DNA of 21,150 nucleotides, taken from NCBI GenBank assembly GCA_045637775.1, contig JAZUAC010000011.1:1-21150 (forward strand), written 5' to 3'. The stretch is from UMGS172 sp045637775. GTDB lineage: Bacteria; Bacillota; Clostridia; Oscillospirales; Acutalibacteraceae. The position numbers were made by a program, and so were the translations under genes. This document shows, in pieces, positions 7,604 through 13,891 of the stretch; within the stretch, counting starts at the first letter, position 1, and every line of letters starts with the position of its first letter. Below the pieces are notes generated by a model. It was given only the letters and a program-made list of their open reading frames with translations, ran no database searches and was not told where the DNA came from.

Positions 7604-7636
7604 AAAACGATCCGCAGGTCCTGCGGATCGTTTTTC
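7604..7636 (+). terminator. Intrinsic terminator after the MATE gene
   Basis: A perfect 14-bp stem (7604-7617 with 7621-7634, GTC loop) followed by T residues to 7635. It ends the folT-RHH-MATE unit; the A-rich left foot could make it work in both directions. Confidence 0.92.
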
Positions 7637-7660
7637 TGTGGTGCTGACCCATTGCGGCTA

Positions 7661-7689
7661 TTGACAAATTATGTAAGCGATGTTAAAAT
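7661..7689 (+). promoter_or_regulatory. Sigma-A promoter of the lipoprotein gene, flanked by TTAYGTAA sites
   Basis: TTGACA (7661-7666), a 17-base spacer, TAAAAT (7684-7689). TTATGTAA (7669-7676) lies in the spacer, and the palindrome TTACGTAA (7692-7699) follows the -10 with its centre 23 bases away. This spacing could suit a dimeric regulator. Confidence 0.8.
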
Positions 7690-7772
7690 ATTTACGTAAC
7701 ACGGTATGATATATGTTTATTGATTCCGCGTTGCAAAAAAGATTTTGACAAAAGCAGAAAGAGGGAGTAAAA

Positions 7773-8318
7773 ATGAAAAAGTTATTAGCATTGGTACTGT
7801 GTCTTTTGATGTGCTTCTCGCTTGCACTTGGCATGACCGCCTGCGGTGATGAGGAAAAGGATGACGAGAAGGGCGGACACGATGCAGATCTTCTTGTTGG
7901 TGAATGGGTAACTGAATTAGACAGTGCTGAAGCAGGAATGGATACTGAAGAACTGATAGCAGATCTTCCTGAGGAATTTCAAAACATTGATATGCCCGAT
8001 CTTAAAATCAAGTTAAGTTATAATTTCACTGATGACGGAAAGGTCACTTTTACCATGTATTCCAAATCTGTAAACGATTGGTTCGATAATTTAATCGATG
8101 AAATGGTAAAGGCCGGAGCTGACCGCGCAGAGTTGGAGCAAGAGTTTAGTGCTTACCACATGGAAGATCAAGTTCAAACAAAAACATATACGGTTGACGA
8201 CGACAAGATCGTTTTGAACAAAGGTGAGGACGATGAGTCGGAAATGAAGTTTGAGGTTAGCGAGAAGAAACTCACCATTATTAATGAGCAAACAACCTTA
8301 AAACTCACAAGAAAATAA
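7773..8318 (+). CDS. Secreted lipoprotein, lipocalin-like, unknown function
   Basis: 181 residues. A lipoprotein signal (MKKLLALVLCLLMCFSLALG) ends in the lipobox MTAC, placing the lipid-bearing Cys at residue 24. The mature protein opens with an acidic linker, then GEWVTEL, a common start of small lipocalin-like beta-barrels in Clostridia. Alternating strands follow (KLSYNFTDDGKVTFTMY, TKTYTVDDDKIVLN, MKFEVSEKKLTII). It is highly acidic, with a helical insert around residues 90-120. No ligand or partner can be named. It has its own promoter, an AGGGAG ribosome binding site, and a terminator downstream, so it is probably monocistronic. Confidence 0.85.
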   Translation: MKKLLALVLCLLMCFSLALGMTACGDEEKDDEKGGHDADLLVGEWVTELDSAEAGMDTEELIADLPEEFQNIDMPDLKIKLSYNFTDDGKVTFTMYSKSVNDWFDNLIDEMVKAGADRAELEQEFSAYHMEDQVQTKTYTVDDDKIVLNKGEDDESEMKFEVSEKKLTIINEQTTLKLTRK

Positions 8319-8389
8319 TTTGAAAAACAAGCAACCTGACAAAATGAAGAATAAAATCATAAGTGTTTAGTTGATTCAAAACAAGTAAA

Positions 8390-8427
8390 AAACAAACCGC
8401 CTCACACGGGGCGGTTTGTTTTTTTGC
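8390..8427. terminator. Bidirectional intrinsic terminator between convergent genes
   Basis: A 14-bp stem (8390-8403 with 8408-8421, ACAC loop; one G-T pair) with T residues to 8427 on the plus strand and an A-run at its left foot, giving a U-tract on the minus strand as well. It serves the lipoprotein gene and the convergent zinc-ribbon gene. Confidence 0.9.
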
Positions 8428-9174
8428 TTAAAATATGAGAGCTACAAAGAAGTTGACGACACTTTCAACCATTGAGGTGATGATGCTTGCGAGAATCAGA
8501 GCACCGATCATACCGCCGACCGAGGTTCCGCCGTCACGAATGTGTGTGGCGTTTTTACGGACATGGTGGTAATAGATGCAGTCACCGTAAAGACCGGTTA
8601 TCATTAATGTGACGATGGATACTGCAAAAGAGGTGATACCGGTTACCAATAACACTGTTGTCGCAGCTTTGGTTACTATGTCCTTGGCGGCATTCAGGTT
8701 TTCGGTTGCTTCAATATACTCAGGGTTGGTTTTGTACTGTCCTAAAGGATTTTCGTACCTGAGCTCAGTGGCTACTTTATCCCATTCGGTATAATCCAAT
8801 GAGGCTTGTTTCATTTCGGACAGCGTCCCGGAAAAACACAGTAAAATCAGGATACTCAACACGATGGAAATGGCATTGGAAATTACAAGGTAGACTACGC
8901 CTTGACGGTACATCTTGCGGTAGAACATCCACGGAGCAGGTACTAAAGCAGCCGCCCAGTTCCAGCCTCTGAATCTCTTTTTGCCTTCATGCGTCTTGAA
9001 TATGTGCATATAGCGTGACTGGTTTTTCTCAACAAAAGCGGCAATGTCATTGACGGGGAGGCCCATCAGGCGCTCTTCCTTGTCGGGGTAGGTGCGCTTG
9101 CATTCGGGGCATTTCACTGCGTCCATGCTTTCTCGTTCACTACCGCAATACGGACAAGTTGTATATTCTTCCAT
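8428..9174 (-). CDS. Zinc-ribbon DUF2628-type membrane protein
   Basis: 248 residues. An N-terminal zinc ribbon has cysteines at 7, 10, 22 and 25. A soluble stretch follows, then RFRGWNWAAALVPAPWMFYRKMY, the recognisable DUF2628 segment in which a gene product meets the membrane. There are about four hydrophobic segments (around 73-80, 93-115, 160-190 and 220-248). AGGAGG sits 7 bases upstream of the ATG. The function of the family is unknown; a membrane sensor or scaffold is possible. Its upstream region carries palindromic repeat element A. Confidence 0.78.
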   Translation of the reverse strand: MEEYTTCPYCGSERESMDAVKCPECKRTYPDKEERLMGLPVNDIAAFVEKNQSRYMHIFKTHEGKKRFRGWNWAAALVPAPWMFYRKMYRQGVVYLVISNAISIVLSILILLCFSGTLSEMKQASLDYTEWDKVATELRYENPLGQYKTNPEYIEATENLNAAKDIVTKAATTVLLVTGITSFAVSIVTLMITGLYGDCIYYHHVRKNATHIRDGGTSVGGMIGALILASIITSMVESVVNFFVALIF

Positions 9175-9203
9175 AACAATCCTCCTAAAAAGTCATTTCA
9201 GTT

Positions 9204-9291
9204 TTGTTGTAGGGGCGCATTGTGATGCGCCTGAAAAGGTTAATTCTAACACATTGCTAACGGGCGATTCGTGAATCGCCCCTACGACAAG
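9204..9291. repeat. Palindromic repeat element A (two hairpins, converging ends)
   Basis: The left end TTGTTGTAGGGGCG (9204-9217) and the reverse complement of the right end share TTGTYGTAGGGGCG. Each end leads into a hairpin: GGCGCAT/ATGCGCC, and GGGCGATTC/GAATCGCCC. This fits a small non-coding interspersed repeat. It lies in the upstream region of the zinc-ribbon gene. Confidence 0.75.
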
Positions 9292-9353
9292 AGGTTGGTT
9301 CTTTGTGGGAGATTGCACCATTATGCAATCAGTATTGATGTGTAAATAAAAAA

Positions 9354-9515
9354 TTAATGGTTGAAATATCGAAAGTGGAATACCGTTATAAAGCCGATAA
9401 GCAACGGCAAAACGGATGTAATGGCAACCCAAACATTGTCAAGAACAATACCAACTGCAAGTAAAACAGCAAAAAGCGCTATGCAGATGTAAGCAAATAC
9501 CGTTAACTTTTTCAT
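9354..9515 (-). CDS. 53-aa membrane microprotein, ATGA-coupled
   Basis: 53 residues. The ATG (9515-9513) overlaps the TGA of the upstream gene by the ATGA arrangement, so reinitiation is likely. The peptide opens MKKLTVFAYICIALFAVLLA and continues with a second hydrophobic stretch (about residues 30-46) and a short basic/aromatic end (HFRYFNH). Two short transmembrane helices are predicted by eye. I do not recognise a family. The coupling to a four-helix membrane protein suggests a small partner subunit, which is inference. Confidence 0.65.
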   Translation of the reverse strand: MKKLTVFAYICIALFAVLLAVGIVLDNVWVAITSVLPLLIGFITVFHFRYFNH

Positions 9516-10024
9516 GACCGTTCCTTTGCTTTCTTTAATGATTTATGTTGCTTTTTGACACCACAGACTTCACCGGTCCACAGCAACGGGCTAAACGCTA
9601 ACACATCTAACGCGAGAGTTATCAGATGCCATGCCGCAAAGGGAGGGTCACGCCAATCATAGCCGTAGCCTGTTTTTAAGACATAAGGAATATCAGACCA
9701 TTCCATTGCCGAACCCATTACGTATAGCGCAGGCCACAGAAAGGTCAGGATTTGGTGTATACCCACCATTATAACAGTGCCTATAACCATTGTTTTGAAG
9801 TCAAATTTCTTGTTACGATAGCCTTCAACCGCTGATACCAAAAACACGGCGACAACACAGCCGACCGTCATAAGGGTTGGTCGCAAAATGGCCTCACTGA
9901 TGGCAGACGGTTCAAAAATTATTTCAATAGGGTAAAGAAGTATGATTTCTACCGCTATACCGAACCAAATCGAAAACAGTATGTACATAGTGTAAAGCAC
10001 ACCTTTTTTGAGTGATGTCTTCAT
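9512..10024 (-). CDS. Small multi-pass membrane protein, unknown function
   Basis: 170 residues from the ATG at 10024. The open frame continues upstream to 10138, but that extension runs through palindromic repeat B and is not protein-like, so the later start is used; a purine-rich GAGG lies about 12 bases upstream, somewhat far. About four hydrophobic segments are seen: the opening GVLYTMYILFSIWFGIAVEI, then LMTVGCVVAVFLVSA, TMVIGTVIMVGIHQILTFLW, and AAWHLITLALDVLAFSPLLW. The basic tail is KKQHKSLKKAKERS. The family is not recognised. It is coupled to the 53-aa microprotein downstream and follows another small membrane gene (10181-10669). Confidence 0.68.
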   Translation of the reverse strand: MKTSLKKGVLYTMYILFSIWFGIAVEIILLYPIEIIFEPSAISEAILRPTLMTVGCVVAVFLVSAVEGYRNKKFDFKTMVIGTVIMVGIHQILTFLWPALYVMGSAMEWSDIPYVLKTGYGYDWRDPPFAAWHLITLALDVLAFSPLLWTGEVCGVKKQHKSLKKAKERS

Positions 10025-10061
10025 TGCTGTTTTGCACCTCTTTCCTGAATTGTGGTGTGAC

Positions 10062-10134
10062 GGACCGTCGAGGACGCCGGTCCCTACAAATTGTCTATTA
10101 AGCCTTTTGTAGGGGAGGGCCTCTGCGCCCTCCC
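10062..10134. repeat. Palindromic repeat element B (diverging ends)
   Basis: Two hairpins, GGACCG/CGGTCC (10062-10067 with 10078-10083) and GGGAGGGC/GCCCTCCC (10113-10120 with 10127-10134). Their TTTGTAGGG ends face each other across 10084-10110, the opposite arrangement to elements A and C. It fills the gap between two membrane-protein genes. Confidence 0.65.
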
Positions 10135-10180
10135 GCAAGGTTTTTAACTAACTGCTGTGGGGCTGTAATAATTGCGGTGC

Positions 10181-10669
10181 TTAATGCCCTCTCATCCAAA
10201 GTTTTCGGACGGTGAAGGTGACAATAAGGTCGAGCAGTGCGAACACAAGTACGAATACTGCCATTACAAAAAGAGATGTTAGTATCAAAGTATGTATCGG
10301 CTTTGCAGCGTTTTCGGGGAAGGTGCAGATATATACCATTAAAGGAACAAGCCATGTCAAAAAGGCAAGTATTTCTGCTATATAGTGTTTTGATCTTAAG
10401 ATCCCCAACACCTCACGCCCGAAAGGTAGCCGTTTCAACTGAATTCCGGTCAAGTATTCGAGCTTGGCAACATTGTCTCTTACTTTGACAACTCCTGTCA
10501 GCACGGCAGTAATGACGCCGCATGCAATCATACAAAGGGAGTATGCGCCGTAGTCGATCTGCGGTTTATTTGCCAATCCGAATATTGTGCAGAGTGTGAC
10601 CGTTATTGCCAGCCACATTAAAAATGTACACAAAAGAATAAGCAGTTTTTTGAAATACAGTTTTAACAT
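10181..10669 (-). CDS. Small multi-pass membrane protein, unknown function
   Basis: 162 residues from the ATG at 10669, with GAGG 5 bases upstream. The frame stays open to 10816, but that extension translates repeat elements C and D and is rejected. About four hydrophobic segments are seen: LLILLCTFLMWLAITVTLCT, CMIACGVITAVLTGVV, AEILAFLTWLVPLMVYICTF, and LILTSLFVMAVFVLVFALLD, ending in a short basic tail. The layout resembles the downstream 170-aa protein, so they may be distant paralogues, though identity is low by eye. No function is assigned. Confidence 0.7.
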   Translation of the reverse strand: MLKLYFKKLLILLCTFLMWLAITVTLCTIFGLANKPQIDYGAYSLCMIACGVITAVLTGVVKVRDNVAKLEYLTGIQLKRLPFGREVLGILRSKHYIAEILAFLTWLVPLMVYICTFPENAAKPIHTLILTSLFVMAVFVLVFALLDLIVTFTVRKLWMRGH

Positions 10670-10695
10670 AAGCACCTCATTTTTGCTTTTATATC

Positions 10696-10761
10696 GTAGG
10701 AGAGGCGTTTCGCCTCCCGTTAAGGTTTGTGAATTTATCTCGGGAGGGGAGACTCCCCTAC
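10696..10761. repeat. Palindromic repeat element C (converging ends)
   Basis: The left GTAGG end and right CCCCTAC end are inverted. Inner hairpins are GAGGCG/CGCCTC (10702-10716) and GGGGA/TCCCC, and CTCCCG (10714-10719) is inverted against CGGGAG (10741-10746). It lies in the leader of the 162-aa membrane gene. Confidence 0.7.
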
Positions 10762-10789
10762 AAGAGAATTTTAGGTTGATTGGCCAGCA

Positions 10790-10958
10790 GCCTTCTCTTG
10801 TGAGAGAAGGTGGCACGGCGTCAGCCGTGACGGATGAGTAGTAAAACTATATATTATCGTATTCACTTGATTGTTACACAACCAACGCCTCATCCGCCTT
10901 ACATTCGTTCGGCACCTTCTCCACCGGGGAAGGCTATCGAGGGGGGCGTCGTCCCTAC
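10790..10958. repeat. Composite inverted repeat element D, filling the 10670-10980 gap
   Basis: The left arm (10790-10838) carries CCTTCTCT/AGAGAAGG and CACGGC/GCCGTG hairpins and ends in CGGATGAG. The right arm (10889-10934) begins CTCATCCG and ends GGGGAAGGC, the inverted counterpart. A GTAGGGACGACGCC-type end (read on the minus strand) follows to 10958, next to the flotillin stop. This is the interspersed repeat type often seen in gut Clostridia. No gene was found in the roughly 310-base gap. Confidence 0.7.
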
Positions 10959-10980
10959 ATGTTTTAAATGATGACGATTA

Positions 10981-12396
10981 TTATTCTTCAGGGGTTACCT
11001 TTTCGGCCTCAACGGTGGGGATGTTTTCGTCGGTTTCGGGGAGCTTTTTACCCAACAACTCGGGCAACTCCATGCCTGCCATTGCGAAAACCTCCTGCAA
11101 CGGGGGAACCGACTTCATCATACCCGACAAGAAGTTGGCGGTTGCATTTTTTCCGTCACCATTCTGACCGTTATCCCAAACGGTAACCTTGTCGATCTTG
11201 ATGTTCTTGATGGCGTCAACCTGAACACGCATGAGGTCTTCAAGCTTGTCGGCAATGAGCAATCTCAATGCGGCATCTGCGTCGCCGCCTGCAGATTTAA
11301 CAATTTCGGCAAAACCTGCGGCCTGCTTGCGCAAAATTTCCTCGGCACCGCGAGCCTGTGCTTCCATTTTGGCATAGATAGCATCGGCCTCACCCTGTGC
11401 TCTGCGACGAATCTGTTCGGCTTCGGCCTCGGCCTCAAGCTCCAACTGACGTTTTCTGGCTTCGGTTTGAACAATGACGTCGGCTTCCAGGGTTGCCTGC
11501 TCTTTGGCGCGTCTTGCTTCTTCAGCCTCACGCTCGGCAGAGTAGGACTCCTCCAAAGCCTTTGCAGCCTGAATCTTTTCGGCTGCGGTTGCGATACGCT
11601 GTGCTTCGGCCTGCTTTTCCTTCAAAGCGGCTTCCGACATAGCAATCTTCATCTTGGCGTCGTTTTCACCCTGAATAGCGACCGACTCAGCCTCAGAAAC
11701 CTTGATACGCTCATCCATCTGGGCATTTGCCTGACCAATAGAACCTTCTCTATCCTGCTCGGCAACGCTCTTTTTAGCATCGTTGATAGCCTTTGCGGCG
11801 GCCTCTTTACCAAGAGCCACAATGTATCCCGATTCATCGCTGATGTCGGTTACGTTAACGTTGATAAGGCGCAAACCGATCTTTTTCAATTCGGTTTCAA
11901 CATTGGACGAAACTGCGGCAAGGAATTTGTCACGGTCGGTGTTGATTTCCTCAATGTCCATGGTTGCGATGATAAGACGCAACTGACCGAAGATGATATC
12001 CTTGGAAAGCTCCTGAATTTCGGAAAGCTGAAGTCCCAACAAACGCTCGGCAGCGTTTTGCATAACACCGGGCTCGGTTGAAATACCGACGGTAAAGCGG
12101 GAAGGAACATCGATACGGATGTTCTGACGCGACAGAGCATTTTTAAGGTCGACCTGAATGGAAATAGGTGTCAGGTCGAGGAATTCGTAGGACTGGAATA
12201 CGGGGATAACGAAGGATGCACCACCGTGGATACATTTTGCACTGCGATCGGTACCGTCCTTGTTTTTACCAACCTTACCGTACTTGACCATGATCTTGTC
12301 GGAAGGACACTTCTTATACCTTGAGCATATCCAAATGATGATAGAAAATGCCACAAGCACAAGGGCGCAAATCAAAACAACTGTTGATGAATTCAT
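10981..12396 (-). CDS. floT: Flotillin-like SPFH protein (FloT/YuaG type)
   Basis: 471 residues. An N-terminal hydrophobic anchor (about 6-24) is followed by the SPFH/band-7 domain (about 28-200), with SDKIMVKYGK at its start and VNVTDISDESGYIVALG near its end. A long alanine/glutamate-rich coiled coil (about 205-350) has many QAEAQ and EAEEARRAKEQ-type repeats. The glycine/methionine-bearing C-terminus includes FLSGMMKSVPPLQEVFAMAG. Flotillins oligomerise in membrane microdomains and affect membrane fluidity, secretion and signalling. The start follows GGAGG by 8 bases. It lies directly after the NfeD-like gene, as yuaF-floT do in Bacillus; a short hairpin (12429-12449) sits in the gap. Confidence 0.93.
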   Translation of the reverse strand: MNSSTVVLICALVLVAFSIIIWICSRYKKCPSDKIMVKYGKVGKNKDGTDRSAKCIHGGASFVIPVFQSYEFLDLTPISIQVDLKNALSRQNIRIDVPSRFTVGISTEPGVMQNAAERLLGLQLSEIQELSKDIIFGQLRLIIATMDIEEINTDRDKFLAAVSSNVETELKKIGLRLINVNVTDISDESGYIVALGKEAAAKAINDAKKSVAEQDREGSIGQANAQMDERIKVSEAESVAIQGENDAKMKIAMSEAALKEKQAEAQRIATAAEKIQAAKALEESYSAEREAEEARRAKEQATLEADVIVQTEARKRQLELEAEAEAEQIRRRAQGEADAIYAKMEAQARGAEEILRKQAAGFAEIVKSAGGDADAALRLLIADKLEDLMRVQVDAIKNIKIDKVTVWDNGQNGDGKNATANFLSGMMKSVPPLQEVFAMAGMELPELLGKKLPETDENIPTVEAEKVTPEE

Positions 12397-12457
12397 AATT
12401 TTACCTCCAAAAAACTTATTTATATTTCATGCCGTTTGATAGGCGGCATTTAATACC

Positions 12458-13081
12458 TTATTTTTTCTTTACGACGAGTGTATTTTGCCCACTTAAAGCC
12501 ACAACAACCACTTCACTGCCTGTGGGAAGGTCGGTTTCTTCATCGGTCACGGCATCACGCTCGCACAAGGTGCCTTGAATCATAATGTTAATTTTGCCAC
12601 GGTGCTCACGTTTTGCGGGAATTTTCAGATACACAGTGCCGGAGACTCCAATTGAATTGCGGTTATCAATATTGCCGCTGTTTTCAAGCTTGGCAATGGC
12701 ACGGAAAACAAATGCGATAGCCACCATTGTTAATGCACCTGCCAAAACGGCGGAAAGCGAGGAAATAACCGGTGCTGCGCCTGCTGAATCCAGGGAGATT
12801 CCTGTCCAACCGAACACTACGAAAAAAGCAATGATACCTCTAACCGAGAAGACCCTCAACCCGTCGAGTCCCGAGGGGTCAATGTCGCCTTCGGGCAGCT
12901 CGTCACCGAAAATACCGTCGCCTACTTCGCCGTCGATATCAGCGTCAACATCGGCATCGCCACCCGATCCTATGCCGAAAAGCATAAGAACCGTCTGAAT
13001 CAAAAGAATTAGTGTTGCAGGTATCGCCATACAAGCTAAAACCTGCGAAAATGAACTTAACGAATCCCACCATTGAAGCAT
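12458..13081 (-). CDS. NfeD-like membrane protein (YuaF type), flotillin partner
   Basis: 207 residues. It has an N-terminal hydrophobic segment (about 14-38), a strongly acidic linker (GSGGDADVDADIDGEVGDG then GDELPEGDIDPSG), two more hydrophobic segments (about 83-101 and 104-130), and a C-terminal beta-rich OB-like domain (about 145-207). The OB-like part is recognised by GVSGTVYLKIPAKREHRGKI and TGSEVVVVALSGQNTLVVKKK. NfeD proteins are encoded beside flotillins and are thought to modulate microdomain assembly. The acidic linker may bind cations, which is inference. It begins 22 bases after the DUF1836 gene, and a ribosome binding site AAAGG lies about 12 bases before the ATG. Confidence 0.85.
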   Translation of the reverse strand: MLQWWDSLSSFSQVLACMAIPATLILLIQTVLMLFGIGSGGDADVDADIDGEVGDGIFGDELPEGDIDPSGLDGLRVFSVRGIIAFFVVFGWTGISLDSAGAAPVISSLSAVLAGALTMVAIAFVFRAIAKLENSGNIDNRNSIGVSGTVYLKIPAKREHRGKINIMIQGTLCERDAVTDEETDLPTGSEVVVVALSGQNTLVVKKK

Positions 13082-13103
13082 AAATCAATCATCCTTTCAA
13101 AGA

Positions 13104-13661
13104 TTAAGTGTTGAGATCTTTTATAATAATTTCCGCTTTTTTTCGCGCAAGACTTGCGAAGTGTGCATAAGCAAATGCTTTTAAAACGGTTTCCAATCGG
13201 TGTTCTGCACCGGGGAAGGGCTTGTTAAAATCTTTTGCCGCTGTTGTTGCCAACTCGAAAATCACACTGTCGCTGATATTTTGCAGGTCGGAATCGGAAA
13301 GCATATCGACATATCGGTGATAGAGCTCTGCATCACCGATCATATCGTCGCTCTCATCATCAAGCGTACCGTTGATATACTGTAAAAGCTCGATGATCCT
13401 TTCCAACTGCAACGATTCACGCAGCATATTTATGATACATATACGCGCAAACTGATTTTTTGAATACATCCTTTTTTGCGGTGATGATACAAATTTTCGT
13501 TTAACCCAATTTTGTATGGCGGCGGGTTCAACATCGGTCATTATCGAGACCTGGGAAAGGGTTATTCCGCCTGTAGCAAAAATCCCGTCGAACATTTGGC
13601 GGGAAGCACCTTTTTCGATTTTTGACACCTCTATTGCAGTGCCGGGAAGAACGGTTGCCAT
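13104..13661 (-). CDS. DUF1836 family HTH protein, likely regulator of the flotillin operon
   Basis: 185 residues. The N-terminal region has a MerR-like helix-turn-helix: ITLSQVSIMTDVEPAAIQNW (about 33-52), followed by VKRKF and a wing-like PQKRMYSKNQFARI. A DUF1836-type helical domain follows (INMLRESLQLERIIELLQYI, then NGTLDDESDDMI). The function of the family is not established; DNA binding is inferred from the helix-turn-helix. AGGAGG is 7 bases upstream of the ATG. It is the first gene of the operon with NfeD-like and flotillin genes. A perfect palindrome in its own promoter spacer suggests autoregulation. Confidence 0.85.
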   Translation of the reverse strand: MATVLPGTAIEVSKIEKGASRQMFDGIFATGGITLSQVSIMTDVEPAAIQNWVKRKFVSSPQKRMYSKNQFARICIINMLRESLQLERIIELLQYINGTLDDESDDMIGDAELYHRYVDMLSDSDLQNISDSVIFELATTAAKDFNKPFPGAEHRLETVLKAFAYAHFASLARKKAEIIIKDLNT

Positions 13662-13690
13662 TGGTTCACCTCCTGGTTTTGTTTGATATT

Positions 13691-13719
13691 ATTATATCAC
13701 ATGGTCAAGTGACCGTCAA
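13691..13719 (-). promoter_or_regulatory. Minus-strand promoter with palindromic operator (DUF1836/flotillin operon)
   Basis: On the minus strand: TTGACG (13719-13714), a 17-base spacer, TATAAT (13696-13691). The perfect palindrome GGTCACTTGACC (13714-13703) occupies the spacer and one base of the -35. A spacer operator is characteristic of MerR-type control, but ordinary repression by steric block is equally possible. Confidence 0.85.
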
Positions 13720-13750
13720 GAAGGTTCAATCGAATTTTGTTGGAAATATT

Positions 13751-13792
13751 TTTGTCAAAACTCTTGACAAAGGTAATGGTTTGTGGTATATT
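13751..13792 (+). promoter_or_regulatory. Promoter of the rimP-nusA-infB operon with an 8-bp inverted repeat
   Basis: TTGACA (13764-13769), a 17-base spacer, TATATT (13787-13792). An inverted repeat TTTGTCAA (13751-13758) and TTGACAAA (13764-13771) covers the -35. Its half-sites resemble the TTGAC/GTCAA motifs in the divergent promoter, so a shared regulator is conceivable. Confidence 0.88.
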
Positions 13793-13817
13793 CTTCAGGT
13801 AAGATATGTGAAACAGA

Positions 13818-13850
13818 GGAGAGTGGGGCAACCCGCTCTTTAGTTTTTGT
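13818..13850 (+). promoter_or_regulatory. Terminator-like leader hairpin before rimP
   Basis: GAGTGGG (13821-13827) pairs with CCCGCTC (13832-13838) around a GCAA tetraloop, extendable by one A-T pair and weak G-T pairs, and followed by TTTAGTTTTTGTTT. It lies 26 bases after the -10, before the ribosome binding site. The shape is that of an attenuator or pausing hairpin, and NusA, encoded downstream, acts on such structures. Function is inferred. Confidence 0.7.
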
Positions 13851-13891
13851 TTAGAGACTTACGTTTTTTGAACTGAAAAGGAGTGAATATT

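Noticed and set aside
9311..9330. 7-bp hairpin GATTGCA/TGCAATC after the 53-aa gene as a terminator
   Set aside because: No U-tract on the minus strand; it could equally be chance.
9193..9432. 79-aa open frame on the minus strand
   Set aside because: Most of its second half is a translation of palindromic repeat element A, and the rest overlaps the coupled 53-aa gene in another frame.
10025..10138. N-terminal extension of the 170-aa membrane protein
   Set aside because: It translates repeat element B, has no ribosome binding site and lacks protein character; the ATG at 10024 fits better.
10670..10816. N-terminal extension of the 162-aa membrane protein
   Set aside because: It translates repeat elements C and D; the ATG at 10669 has a close GAGG.
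9204..10958. CRISPR array
   Set aside because: The repeats are palindromic and unevenly spaced, differ in sequence, and lack regular spacers; no cas genes are nearby.
11467..12081. 204-aa open frame antisense to the flotillin gene
   Set aside because: Shadow of the flotillin coiled coil; the sense strand has a family match and a good ribosome binding site.
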